50,352 bases of DNA from Polyangiaceae bacterium (GTDB lineage Bacteria; Myxococcota_A; Polyangia; Polyangiales; Polyangiaceae), in the NCBI GenBank assembly GCA_009780955.1, contig WQZB01000033.1, forward strand, positions 1-50,352, given 5' to 3'. Below, one piece after another: positions 18,001 to 23,602 of this stretch (within the stretch, counting starts at the first letter, position 1; each line of letters starts with the position of its first letter). The translations under genes were made by a program, and so were the position numbers. The notes beneath the pieces are model-generated. The model made no database searches and was not told where the DNA came from. It saw only the letters and a program-made list of their open reading frames with translations.

Positions 18001-18070
18001 GCTGCTCGGCATGACCGTAGGCATGCTCGTCGTGCTGATGGTCATCCTAAAACGACGCGACCCGGTTTGA
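15035..18070 (+). CDS. ABC transporter with three FHA domains (ABCG-like half transporter)
   Basis: 1011 aa. Order: FHA-like 1 (about 8-65, IGSAPDNDIVL, PRHARI), FHA-like 2 (about 103-165, IGREAATSSLVI, SATHATVM, STSGTYVGG), a Gly/Pro linker, FHA 3 (about 245-310, IGRTPDNKIVV, SARHAQI, GSANGTIVRG), an ABC ATPase with Walker A GPSGAGKTT near 388, signature LSGGQRKRV near 494, Walker B VILFLDEPTSGL near 516 and switch His (IHQP), then an ABC2-type membrane domain from about 700 with six or so helices. The layout resembles ABCG half transporters, and substrate is unknown. The FHA domains could tie transport to a Ser/Thr kinase (inference). The first FHA lacks a clear NG motif. The ATG at 15035 is favoured over one at 14987 by the -10 spacing. 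The stop TGA begins a box B repeat. Confidence 0.9.
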   Translation: MIPGFGKEQIWIGSAPDNDIVLQGPGVAPRHARIVKRGLHLFFIDEGAGPSTANGAPVTPRQETPFDFQKQFTVGQLLVPLAHPALAMMAMARGQQNAPPGHLIIGREAATSSLVIESSAVSATHATVMMDRLMVLDSGSTSGTYVGGNRIPPHVPVPLDPNGVIAFGPVPVPVPLLGQIAQAFASGAGGGVGALPGGFAVSAVNAPSGLSSPGGYGPAPGGAGAAGDTPHKHRTVIGELKLDQLQGGIVSIGRTPDNKIVVPHPQVSARHAQIINQGGQLLLEDLGSANGTIVRGQRIARGQRVPVTNGEKVYIGPMPVLIHIAGQQVNVVIEDQHASWAGKPLYEIEAWDLFLEVPNRDNKNQMKVLLDHVSFKALPGDMIALMGPSGAGKTTLLMALNGYLPPTSGQVRINGEDLYTIYDALRGVIGYVPQDDIVHPELTVFEAVKYSARFRLPNDYSDAEIDQRVEQTLRDLGLEEVMHLEIGKPEKKVLSGGQRKRVNIALELVTDPVILFLDEPTSGLAADDTTALIDLLHDLTKKTGKTIIMTIHQPAKDEYEKFNLAFIMGYGGIPTYFGPTGQTSYRFFASIIEREGPYRSLPQAQNRNIDNPRDMFDMLKIRERVVLDQMRARDPSVPSNAARLEAARGWRSEFWSNNNPTFQQMFSGRRAVGTEPIARGVPSRPDVALFRQLKLLMSRYWTVKRRDRTGFWIMFLQAPVIGAMLWFVFYWQQKAIPFWCLGALQELGKKVHDTKQNSSDLLSHMLPTVDNSAAMFFVVVSAVWFGTSNAAREIVTERAIYLRERMVNLSIVNYIFSKYIVLSLVCIFQCTVLLGIVFFGLGFKGVFFQELGVIVAVSMSATALGLLLSTAVSSAEAAMSLTPIALIPQVVLGGLMVPMTTITDAPGLKYLMYVMPARWGFEGSIAYERLALAKDPAWYINLHNPTLSSPSDYVSGGYFQCAIAQIGSESLQGAWAFVNYNEHWLPIAVLLGMTVGMLVVLMVILKRRDPV

Positions 18071-18088
18071 CCGCTTTCAATTTGACGC
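18066..18088 (+). repeat. Box B at the ABC transporter stop codon
   Basis: TTTGACCGCTTTCAATTTGA runs on into CGC. The first TGA (18068-18070) is the stop codon of the ABC gene. The core differs from the consensus at one position (CAA for CGA). Confidence 0.8.
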
Positions 18089-18107
18089 CGCATCTTCTCC
18101 TTGGCGC

Positions 18108-18194
18108 GTAGGGGCGCAGCATGCTGCGCCCCTACCGACAATCGCACTATTTGCGTCTTGTTGGTTGTAGGGGCGTATGGCCATACGCCCCTAC
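18108..18194. repeat. Element A: two perfect palindromes between convergent genes
   Basis: 18108-18135 has a GCAGCATGCTGC core and 18167-18194 a GTATGGCCATAC core. Both are complete with GTAGGGGC and GCCCCTAC ends. The linker ends TTGTTGGTT, the reverse of the AACCAACAA linker seen elsewhere. Confidence 0.9.
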
Positions 18195-18204
18195 GCCGCC
18201 TGCT

Positions 18205-18555
18205 CTAGCCTCCGCAATGGCCTACCCAAAACACCGTGAGATATACAAGTAGCGCAAGGGCAAGAAGCACGAGGATCTTCGCGGCGGAATCAGGCTTGGT
18301 GCGCGCCTCGAGCAGCTCCGCGGCGGATTTCACAGCGTAGTCGTCCGCGGTTGCGCTGAGCTTCGGAGCGTGCGCACGGACGAAAGCGTAATCGCCATTT
18401 GCAAAAGCAACGACGAGCGCATCAAGATCCGGGTGCCGGGGAAAATCTCTCGCAAAGGCGGGGAACCCCCACGATGCGCGTGCTTGGTCGAATGCGTCGT
18501 CCTTCGACGTATCGCGCGCATCAGGCACATCGCTTTGTTTGTCAGCACCGTTCAT
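18205..18555 (-). CDS. Small tail-anchored membrane protein, unknown
   Basis: 116 aa, not recognised. A charged N-terminal half without signal peptide (Asp/Lys-rich, then FDQARASWGFPAFARDFP and LDALVVAFANGDYAFVRAHA) is followed by one C-terminal hydrophobic helix (AAKILVLLALALLVYLTVFWV) and a short HCGG tail, so it should be tail-anchored with the bulk in the cytoplasm. GAGAAGG precedes the ATG. The 'FANGDYAFVR' helix pattern is common to small myxobacterial proteins with TPR-like helices. The gene is divergent from the methylase gene at 18623 and convergent with the ABC gene. Confidence 0.65.
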   Translation of the reverse strand: MNGADKQSDVPDARDTSKDDAFDQARASWGFPAFARDFPRHPDLDALVVAFANGDYAFVRAHAPKLSATADDYAVKSAAELLEARTKPDSAAKILVLLALALLVYLTVFWVGHCGG

Positions 18556-18610
18556 CAGCCTTCTCGCACAATCCTTGTAGTCGAATAGGCCCGGCTTTCA
18601 GAGCCTGTAG

Positions 18611-18616
18611 TAGGTT
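18611..18616 (+). promoter_or_regulatory. Candidate -10 hexamer (TAGGTT) of the methylase gene
   Basis: TAGGTT ends exactly 6 nt before the ATG at 18623, with no ribosome-binding site in between. The same hexamer precedes smpB. Confidence 0.4.
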
Positions 18617-18622
18617 TCCGGT

Positions 18623-19744
18623 ATGCCGAAGCGGCACACGCTGGGCGCGGGGGATCATCGCCTCATCGCCCACATCGAAGAGATCGTCGTTGCAACGAGC
18701 GGCGCAGATGCCTTCGAAATGGTCTTCGGCCTTGCTGCCGCGCGCATGCTTCAAGGAAGGCGAGTGCGCTCCATTCGCAAAGGCATCGCGCAGGTCGCCA
18801 AGAACTATCCAATGCTTGGAATCGTCATCCCACCGAGCGACGCCGACGAATTGCTCGCAAGAGTTGACGCGCTTCTGGCACGCGCATGGCTCAATCGACC
18901 GCATGCTGGAGGATCGTTGGGTGCGCCTAACGCGACTGGTGCGATTGGTGCGATTGACGCGATTTTCGAATCGCTCGTTCCGCGCATGGCCAAGGGCGAC
19001 AAGGGGCAGTTTTTTACGCCTCGTCACGTTGTCGATTTCATCGTTCGTAGCCTTGCGCCGCGCGCCGGCGAGCGTGTGATCGACCCCGCGTGCGGCTCCG
19101 GCGCATTTCTTTCGCATGCACGCGCGAACGCGCGAGTCGAAACGTTCGGGTGCGATGTCGACGCTCGCGCCGTGCGGGTTGCCCGCCTCAGTGCAATGGC
19201 CGACGGACGGCTCGCAGATACCATCGTGGTGGCCGACGGACTGTCGCAAAGTACGCTTCCGTCGAAGTTTGCAGGCGCCGATGTCATTGCAACGAACCCA
19301 CCCTTTGCCGGCCGCGCTCCTTCTGACAACTTCGAAGTGGCGCGTGTGATGCGATCGCCCGAGCGCGACGTGCTCTTTGTCGAGCGCTCGCTCTCTCTAT
19401 TGCGCCCAGGCGGGCGGCTCGGCATCGTCTTGCCGTACAACAAGGCAGGCGGCGCGGCATTTGCGGCTTGGCGGCAATGGCTTGCAACTCGCGCGAGGCT
19501 CTTGGCAGTCGTGGCCCTTCCGCGCGAAACGTTTCTGCCTCACACCTCTCAGCGCACCTTCGTGCTCTTTGCAAAGAAACGCGCCGTCGGTGAGGCGATG
19601 AATGGCCGCGAGCGCACCATGCTGCTCATCAGCAGCAAGGCCGGCAAAAATAGCGCAGGCGAACCCATGATTACCCGTCACGATCTCGACGAGATCTTTT
19701 CACACCTCGCGCCGTTTCTCGCGGCCGAAGGATTCTTTGCATGA
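18623..19744 (+). CDS. N6-adenine DNA methyltransferase (HsdM-like, short)
   Basis: 373 aa. An N-terminal helical domain resembling the HsdM N-terminus precedes GDKGQFFTPRHVVDFIV, the SAM-binding motif I DPACGSGAFL near 153 and the catalytic motif IV NPPF near 225, with the gamma-type order. It is about 100 residues shorter than typical HsdM. The product should methylate adenine N6 within a site chosen by a specificity partner, here probably the downstream gene. No HsdR/DEAD-box translocase lies within 2 kb on either side, so it looks like a solitary modification unit. A run of GCG-initial 9-bp repeats (18923-18967) encodes the linker before the catalytic domain. The stop precedes the next GTG by only 7 nt. 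Confidence 0.85.
   Translation: MPKRHTLGAGDHRLIAHIEEIVVATSGADAFEMVFGLAAARMLQGRRVRSIRKGIAQVAKNYPMLGIVIPPSDADELLARVDALLARAWLNRPHAGGSLGAPNATGAIGAIDAIFESLVPRMAKGDKGQFFTPRHVVDFIVRSLAPRAGERVIDPACGSGAFLSHARANARVETFGCDVDARAVRVARLSAMADGRLADTIVVADGLSQSTLPSKFAGADVIATNPPFAGRAPSDNFEVARVMRSPERDVLFVERSLSLLRPGGRLGIVLPYNKAGGAAFAAWRQWLATRARLLAVVALPRETFLPHTSQRTFVLFAKKRAVGEAMNGRERTMLLISSKAGKNSAGEPMITRHDLDEIFSHLAPFLAAEGFFA
18923..18967 (+). repeat. 9-bp tandem repeat inside the methylase gene
   Basis: Five consecutive 9-mers beginning GCG (GCGACTGGT, GCGATTGGT, GCGATTGAC and relatives) encode the linker around TGAIGAIDAI. Slippage would change linker length by three residues without frameshift. Confidence 0.7.
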
Positions 19745-19751
19745 GGGCTGC

Positions 19752-20438
19752 GTGAAGATCACAGTGCGAACGCTCCACGAGCTTGGCGACGAGGTGGTTC
19801 TCGCACCCGAACGTCACCTGACAGCCAGCCGGTTGGGTGGCGGGATTCTTCTCGGGGAGCTCGTCACAGAGCGCCGCCAAACGATCGACGTTCTTCACCA
19901 AGGGGTCCTTGTCATCGACACGACGCACGCCAAAAACGGCGTGCTCGACGTGCAAGCCGCGCGACTCGCACAGGCAGACAATCGCGAGACTGCTTACGCG
20001 ACTGGCGCCGTAACCTCGCGCCGCAAGAAGCTCGCATTCAACGGTGACGTCGTGGTCTCGCGCCTGCGTCCCTACCTCCGGCAAATTGCTCTTTTTCACC
20101 CAGCGGCTTTCGGCCCGGGAAAAAAAGAAACGATGAAATCGCGTCAAATCGAAAGCGGGCTGGCGCTGTCGACCGAGTTCTATGTGCTGGCACCCGCAGG
20201 TGACGGCGAAGACATCGCGTATCTCTTGCCGTTCCTTCTCTCGTCCGAGATTCAATCCTTCCTCGCTGACGCGCAAGAAGGCGGGCACCATCCGCGTGTG
20301 CCGCGTGAATCGCTCCTCGCGCTGCGTGTTCCTCACGCGCTCGTCGAGGCACGGCAGGAAACGAACGCCAAAGTACGGAGCGCGCTCGCGCGTTACTACG
20401 AAGGCGCACACGCTCTTCAATGTGCACTTTGCATGTAA
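19752..20438 (+). CDS. HsdS-like target-recognition protein, single TRD
   Basis: 228 aa from GTG, with GAGG overlapping the methylase stop as ribosome-binding site (TTG at 19737 is an alternative). Seen: one half of a type I specificity subunit, with a TRD-like core (DVVVSRLRPYLRQIALFHP, LSTEFYVLAP) and a C-terminal helical spacer (ESLLALRVPHALVEARQETNAKVRSAL). Classical HsdS has two such halves, so this would act as a dimer or recognise a half-site (inference). A perfect copy of the dispersed box B (20140-20158) sits in frame and encodes SRQIES in the loop just before STEFYVL, apparently an insertion tolerated by the protein. It pairs with the methylase, and no restriction gene is present. 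Confidence 0.75.
   Translation: MKITVRTLHELGDEVVLAPERHLTASRLGGGILLGELVTERRQTIDVLHQGVLVIDTTHAKNGVLDVQAARLAQADNRETAYATGAVTSRRKKLAFNGDVVVSRLRPYLRQIALFHPAAFGPGKKETMKSRQIESGLALSTEFYVLAPAGDGEDIAYLLPFLLSSEIQSFLADAQEGGHHPRVPRESLLALRVPHALVEARQETNAKVRSALARYYEGAHALQCALCM
20140..20158 (-). repeat. Box B, perfect copy inside the specificity gene
   Basis: The 19-bp box CCGCTTTCGATTTGACGCG is present in reverse orientation and read through in frame as part of KSRQIESG. Other copies are intergenic. Confidence 0.9.
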
Positions 20439-20560
20439 TCTCTGTTAGTTGCTTCCTTCTCGCCTGCGATTTAGCCAGTCGAGACCGGCATGGTATGTTC
20501 GGTACGTGTCGACGATTCTGTGTCGGTGACAAGTCCCCAGTCCGTCGCAGCGGAGGATTT

Positions 20561-20797
20561 ATGAAGAAGGATGAGACTGATCTTTCCCGTTACGACTGGA
20601 GCAAGGCGAAGCGTGGCCGACACCTCGAGAGCGCACGGCGGTCTCTCGCCCCTGTGTTCCTCGACCCCGAGCTCGTTGCCTACTTCGAGAGCCCCAAGGC
20701 GATCAACGCCGCGCTGCGCGCCATCGTCGATGCCGCTCAGCTCGTGAAACCGGTGAAGATCAAGGGGCGACGCTCAGCCAAAAAGCGAGTCGCTTGA
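20561..20797 (+). CDS. Small BrnA/CopG-like orphan antitoxin candidate
   Basis: 78 aa. GGAGG sits 4 nt before the ATG, which fixes the start; upstream in-frame codons have no support. Seen: KKDETDLSRYDWSKAKRGRH at the N-terminus, then PVFLDPELVAYFESPKAINAALRAIVDAA, and a Lys/Arg-rich tail. The D(Y/W)SKA(K)RG start and the strand plus INAALR helix recall the BrnA family, whose members dimerise as ribbon-helix-helix repressors. No BrnT-like toxin is adjacent, so it would be an orphan antitoxin or an unrelated small DNA-binding protein. The gap of 122 bp from the specificity gene leaves co-transcription open. Confidence 0.55.
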   Translation: MKKDETDLSRYDWSKAKRGRHLESARRSLAPVFLDPELVAYFESPKAINAALRAIVDAAQLVKPVKIKGRRSAKKRVA

Positions 20798-20900
20798 CCA
20801 TAGCTCGCCCCCGCTCCTGCCCAAAGCTCCGAACGGAAATCGACCGGCGAACTGACTTCGTAAGGAAGGTGTGTCGGTTGTCGAATTTTTACGCGATTCA

Positions 20901-20927
20901 TCGAGTGTGCCCACGAGGCACACTCGA
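20901..20927. terminator. Perfect hairpin between convergent genes
   Basis: TCGAGTGTGCC (20901-20911), loop CACGA, GGCACACTCGA (20917-20927): an 11-bp perfect stem. No T-tract on either side. It takes the place that element A has in the other convergent gaps. Confidence 0.6.
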
Positions 20928-20934
20928 AAGAGAC

Positions 20935-20953
20935 CGCGTCAAATCGAAAGCGA
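20935..20953 (-). repeat. Box B just after the DUF1565 gene stop
   Basis: 18 of 19 positions match the consensus. On the minus strand it begins 4 nt after the TGA at 20958 and is followed by the hairpin at 20901-20927, giving the order stop, box B, hairpin. Confidence 0.85.
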
Positions 20954-20957
20954 GCGC

Positions 20958-22493
20958 TCAAAACGAATACATGTCTTGCGCAATACCTGCGGCCGATAGC
21001 GGAAGCTTCCAGGTCACGTTTTGGAATGTGTTCGAGTCCTCAGGAACGCCGGCACCAGGCGTGCCAGCTTTCGGTTTGGCACCGTTGACAAAAGTGGGCA
21101 TACCACCCGTGTAGGCAACGCCAATGCTTGGACCACCCGCGCCACTTCCGCTGATACCGGGGCGGCCTCCAGGCCCGCCAGGTTGCGGCGCACCCGTATA
21201 CAGTAATGGAGCTCCCGCGGCACCGCCGGCAGTTGGAAGAGAACCAAGACTGCCTTTGCCTCCGGCACCTCCCTGGCCGGCAAGCACCAAGGCCGCGTCG
21301 AACGTCAACCCGTCACTTGCCGACAGAAGAGCCGCAATGCTTGCGCCGCCGCCTTTGCCTGGCGTGCCGGCGAGCCCTCCGCATCCGCCTGCACCACCCC
21401 CGGAGCCCGAGCTCAGTTGGAAGTACCAATCAAGTTTGCAAGTATCGGCATAGTCGGCAAACTTCCCACCGCTTCCTCCATAGCCGGGGCTACCATTTTT
21501 CCCTGGAGTGCCATCGGCGGACACGTATCCGTTCGCGTTGAATGCACCTGTGGCGTTAGCGCTTATGCCGTCGGTACCCGCTTGGCCAGCGTTGCCCGAT
21601 TTCACTTCGTATAGTTTAGCGCGTACTGTGGGAATTGAACAGGCGGGGTAGTCGCCGCCGTAAAAGGGTGCTAGTGTACCGGCCCCGCCTGTTTCGCCAC
21701 CGCATGTGCTTGTTCCGCCTTTCGCGGCCGCTGTTGTTGGACATGTACTGGTCATATTTAATGGGAATGGGAGAGAACAAATACTCCCTCCCTGTTTACC
21801 ATCTACATCCGTGCCATTAACCGGAGGGGCCGGTGTAGTACCCGGCGCACCGTCGGCACCTTTACCAGCCGTGATACTGCCATTGGCAATTCTCAAGGAA
21901 CCTGCGTTTTGCGCAATAAGCCCAATTGACGATGTGCCGCTGACCGAAGCATCTGGCGCAATCACATCAAAGCCCATGAAGCTTGTGGCAACAACAATGT
22001 TGTTCGCACGAATCGCCGGGATTGTGGGCGACTCAATGCGCGAGCGGCCGTTATTGTCGATGGCCCAATTGCCCGTGCAATCGTAGCCGCCAATCACCGA
22101 AATGCCATTTTCCAGCGTGAGCGCTTCTTTGTATGTGCCTTTGCAAACGTAAACGTGCTTGCCAGATGGCTTGGCTTTTCCAATAGCTGCTTGAATTGAC
22201 AAAAGCGGATTTGCCCGCGTGCCGTCGCCGTTGGGTGTGCCAACAAGCGAAACGAAAATGCCATAATTTTCGTTCAGATCGGCATCGGGAGGCGGCGGAC
22301 TAACTACCGGCGGGGCTTCGGGCGCCGCGTCGGCCCCAGCGTCAGCCAAAGGATTTCCCGTGGTTTTGTCGAGCCCGGCATCGCCGGCGTCAGCCGATGG
22401 ATCTTCCGCGGTTCCGAAGGATGAACTGCAACCGATTAAACTCAACAATGCAATGGATATGTATGATTTACGCATACACACCCATTCGTCCAT
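20958..22493 (-). CDS. Gly-rich lipoprotein with DUF1565-like N-terminal domain
   Basis: 511 aa from the ATG at 22493, which has GGAAGG 4 nt upstream. The ATG at 22475 (MRKSYIS...) is an alternative that gives a more compact signal. The lipobox LIGC predicts a lipid-anchored surface protein. After an Asp/Ala/Pro-rich spacer comes a DUF1565-like part (GTRANPLLSIQAAIGKA, VYVCKGTYKEALTLENGISVIGGYD), the start of a right-handed beta-helix. The C-terminal 300 residues are dominated by GG-containing turns (GGAGGKGS, GSGAGGPS, GSGGGAGGCGG) and end in WKLPLSAAGIAQDMYSF. Such proteins are typical of myxobacterial outer surfaces; function unknown. The gene is more AT-rich than neighbours. The stop is followed by box B. 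Confidence 0.8.
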   Translation of the reverse strand: MDEWVCMRKSYISIALLSLIGCSSSFGTAEDPSADAGDAGLDKTTGNPLADAGADAAPEAPPVVSPPPPDADLNENYGIFVSLVGTPNGDGTRANPLLSIQAAIGKAKPSGKHVYVCKGTYKEALTLENGISVIGGYDCTGNWAIDNNGRSRIESPTIPAIRANNIVVATSFMGFDVIAPDASVSGTSSIGLIAQNAGSLRIANGSITAGKGADGAPGTTPAPPVNGTDVDGKQGGSICSLPFPLNMTSTCPTTAAAKGGTSTCGGETGGAGTLAPFYGGDYPACSIPTVRAKLYEVKSGNAGQAGTDGISANATGAFNANGYVSADGTPGKNGSPGYGGSGGKFADYADTCKLDWYFQLSSGSGGGAGGCGGLAGTPGKGGGASIAALLSASDGLTFDAALVLAGQGGAGGKGSLGSLPTAGGAAGAPLLYTGAPQPGGPGGRPGISGSGAGGPSIGVAYTGGMPTFVNGAKPKAGTPGAGVPEDSNTFQNVTWKLPLSAAGIAQDMYSF

Positions 22494-22581
22494 TTTTCCT
22501 TCCGGTTGCGTCCAACGCGAAAAAAACGTATCGCGGCAATTCGCCGCATAAAGCATCGACCCTCTGCAGCGGCGCCCTTAG

Positions 22582-23577
22582 TCAGCGCGCCGGGCGCCCC
22601 TCCTTCGCGTCGTTCGCGCAGTCGCGTCGGATTTCCTCGTCAAGCTCACGGACGGCCGCACCCTTGGGATCCATGGCAACGGCGCGGCGCATGGCTGCAA
22701 GCGCGCGATCGCAACGGCCGGCGCGACGAGCCTCGAGTGCCACCCTTAGCCTACCGTCGACGTCGAGAAATAGGAACGGATCGGTGCGATTGCGTACGAA
22801 TACGGTCACCGCGCTCGCAAAAACCAGCACCACACAAGCCGTGACGATCGCGGCTGTGGCGTTCCGCGCGCACCGCGAAGGAATCGCAACCTGACGCCAG
22901 GTGGTTGCCACCATGGCACCTGCAATGGCTCCACCGATGTGCGCGGCGTTGTCAACCTGCACGATGTCGCCACGAAGGTACTTGAGCAGACCCACAATCA
23001 GCAAAAGGCCTAACCAACGCGCCATGCCCATCGCAAGCTCGCTTTTTTTTCCCTCGGTTCTGAGGCCGAGCACGATGGCGGCTCCGATAAGCCCGCACAC
23101 AGCGCCGGACGCGCCAACACTCACCGACGAGGTGAAAAACCTTCCCCAGATGGCGCTCGTGGCGCTGCCGGCGATTCCGGCGGCGAGGTAGAGCGAAAAG
23201 AAACGCGCGACGCCCACGGCACGCTCCACCAGCGGTCCGACCTGCCACAGCGCGAAGAGGTTGAATGCAAGGTGCATGATGGATCCGTGCAAGAAGCACG
23301 AGGTCACGAGCGTTTCGAAACGGCTGTCAGCAATGGTCGAAAGCGAGGCGTTCGCGCCAAACAAGCGGAGTACGTTCTCGGGAACGGCGAGCGCATACCG
23401 AACGTTTCCGGCGACCACGATCTGCGCGGCAAAAACGACAACATTGGCAAGGGCCAGCGCACTCGTCACGGGCGTGCCGGTGAAAACTTGCGCAACACGA
23501 AGCGCACCGCGAACTTTTTTGAGGGTAACCAATGTCAACAAAATGGCAGGAGTCGCTCGGTGCTTGGCCCTTACCAT
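22582..23577 (-). CDS. Rhomboid-family intramembrane serine protease with C-terminal tail
   Basis: 331 aa from the ATG at 23577, which directly precedes the membrane region; the longer open frame to 23886 overlaps the divergent cyclase gene in antisense. Seen: a helix near 35-55, HGSIMHLAFNLFAL (rhomboid HxxxxHxxxN helix), SVGASGAVCGLIGA with the GxSG nucleophile, and NAAHIGGAIAG with the catalytic His. All catalytic elements are present, so it should cleave membrane-embedded substrates. An extra helix (AIVTACVVLVFASAV) follows, then a cytoplasmic or periplasmic TPR-like tail (RVALEARRAGRCDRALAAMRR). It starts only 25 bp from the divergent GGDEF gene, which leaves almost no room for two promoters. 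Confidence 0.87.
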   Translation of the reverse strand: MVRAKHRATPAILLTLVTLKKVRGALRVAQVFTGTPVTSALALANVVVFAAQIVVAGNVRYALAVPENVLRLFGANASLSTIADSRFETLVTSCFLHGSIMHLAFNLFALWQVGPLVERAVGVARFFSLYLAAGIAGSATSAIWGRFFTSSVSVGASGAVCGLIGAAIVLGLRTEGKKSELAMGMARWLGLLLIVGLLKYLRGDIVQVDNAAHIGGAIAGAMVATTWRQVAIPSRCARNATAAIVTACVVLVFASAVTVFVRNRTDPFLFLDVDGRLRVALEARRAGRCDRALAAMRRAVAMDPKGAAVRELDEEIRRDCANDAKEGRPAR

Positions 23578-23602
23578 GCGACCTTGATACGGCGAGTTGT
23601 GA

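Noticed and set aside
18623..20438. Complete type I restriction-modification system
   Set aside because: No HsdR-like helicase/nuclease gene is present, and the specificity protein has only one recognition domain.
20420..20560. Upstream extension of the orphan antitoxin candidate
   Set aside because: A strong GGAGG site lies right before the ATG at 20561; the extension has no similarity to antitoxin N-termini.
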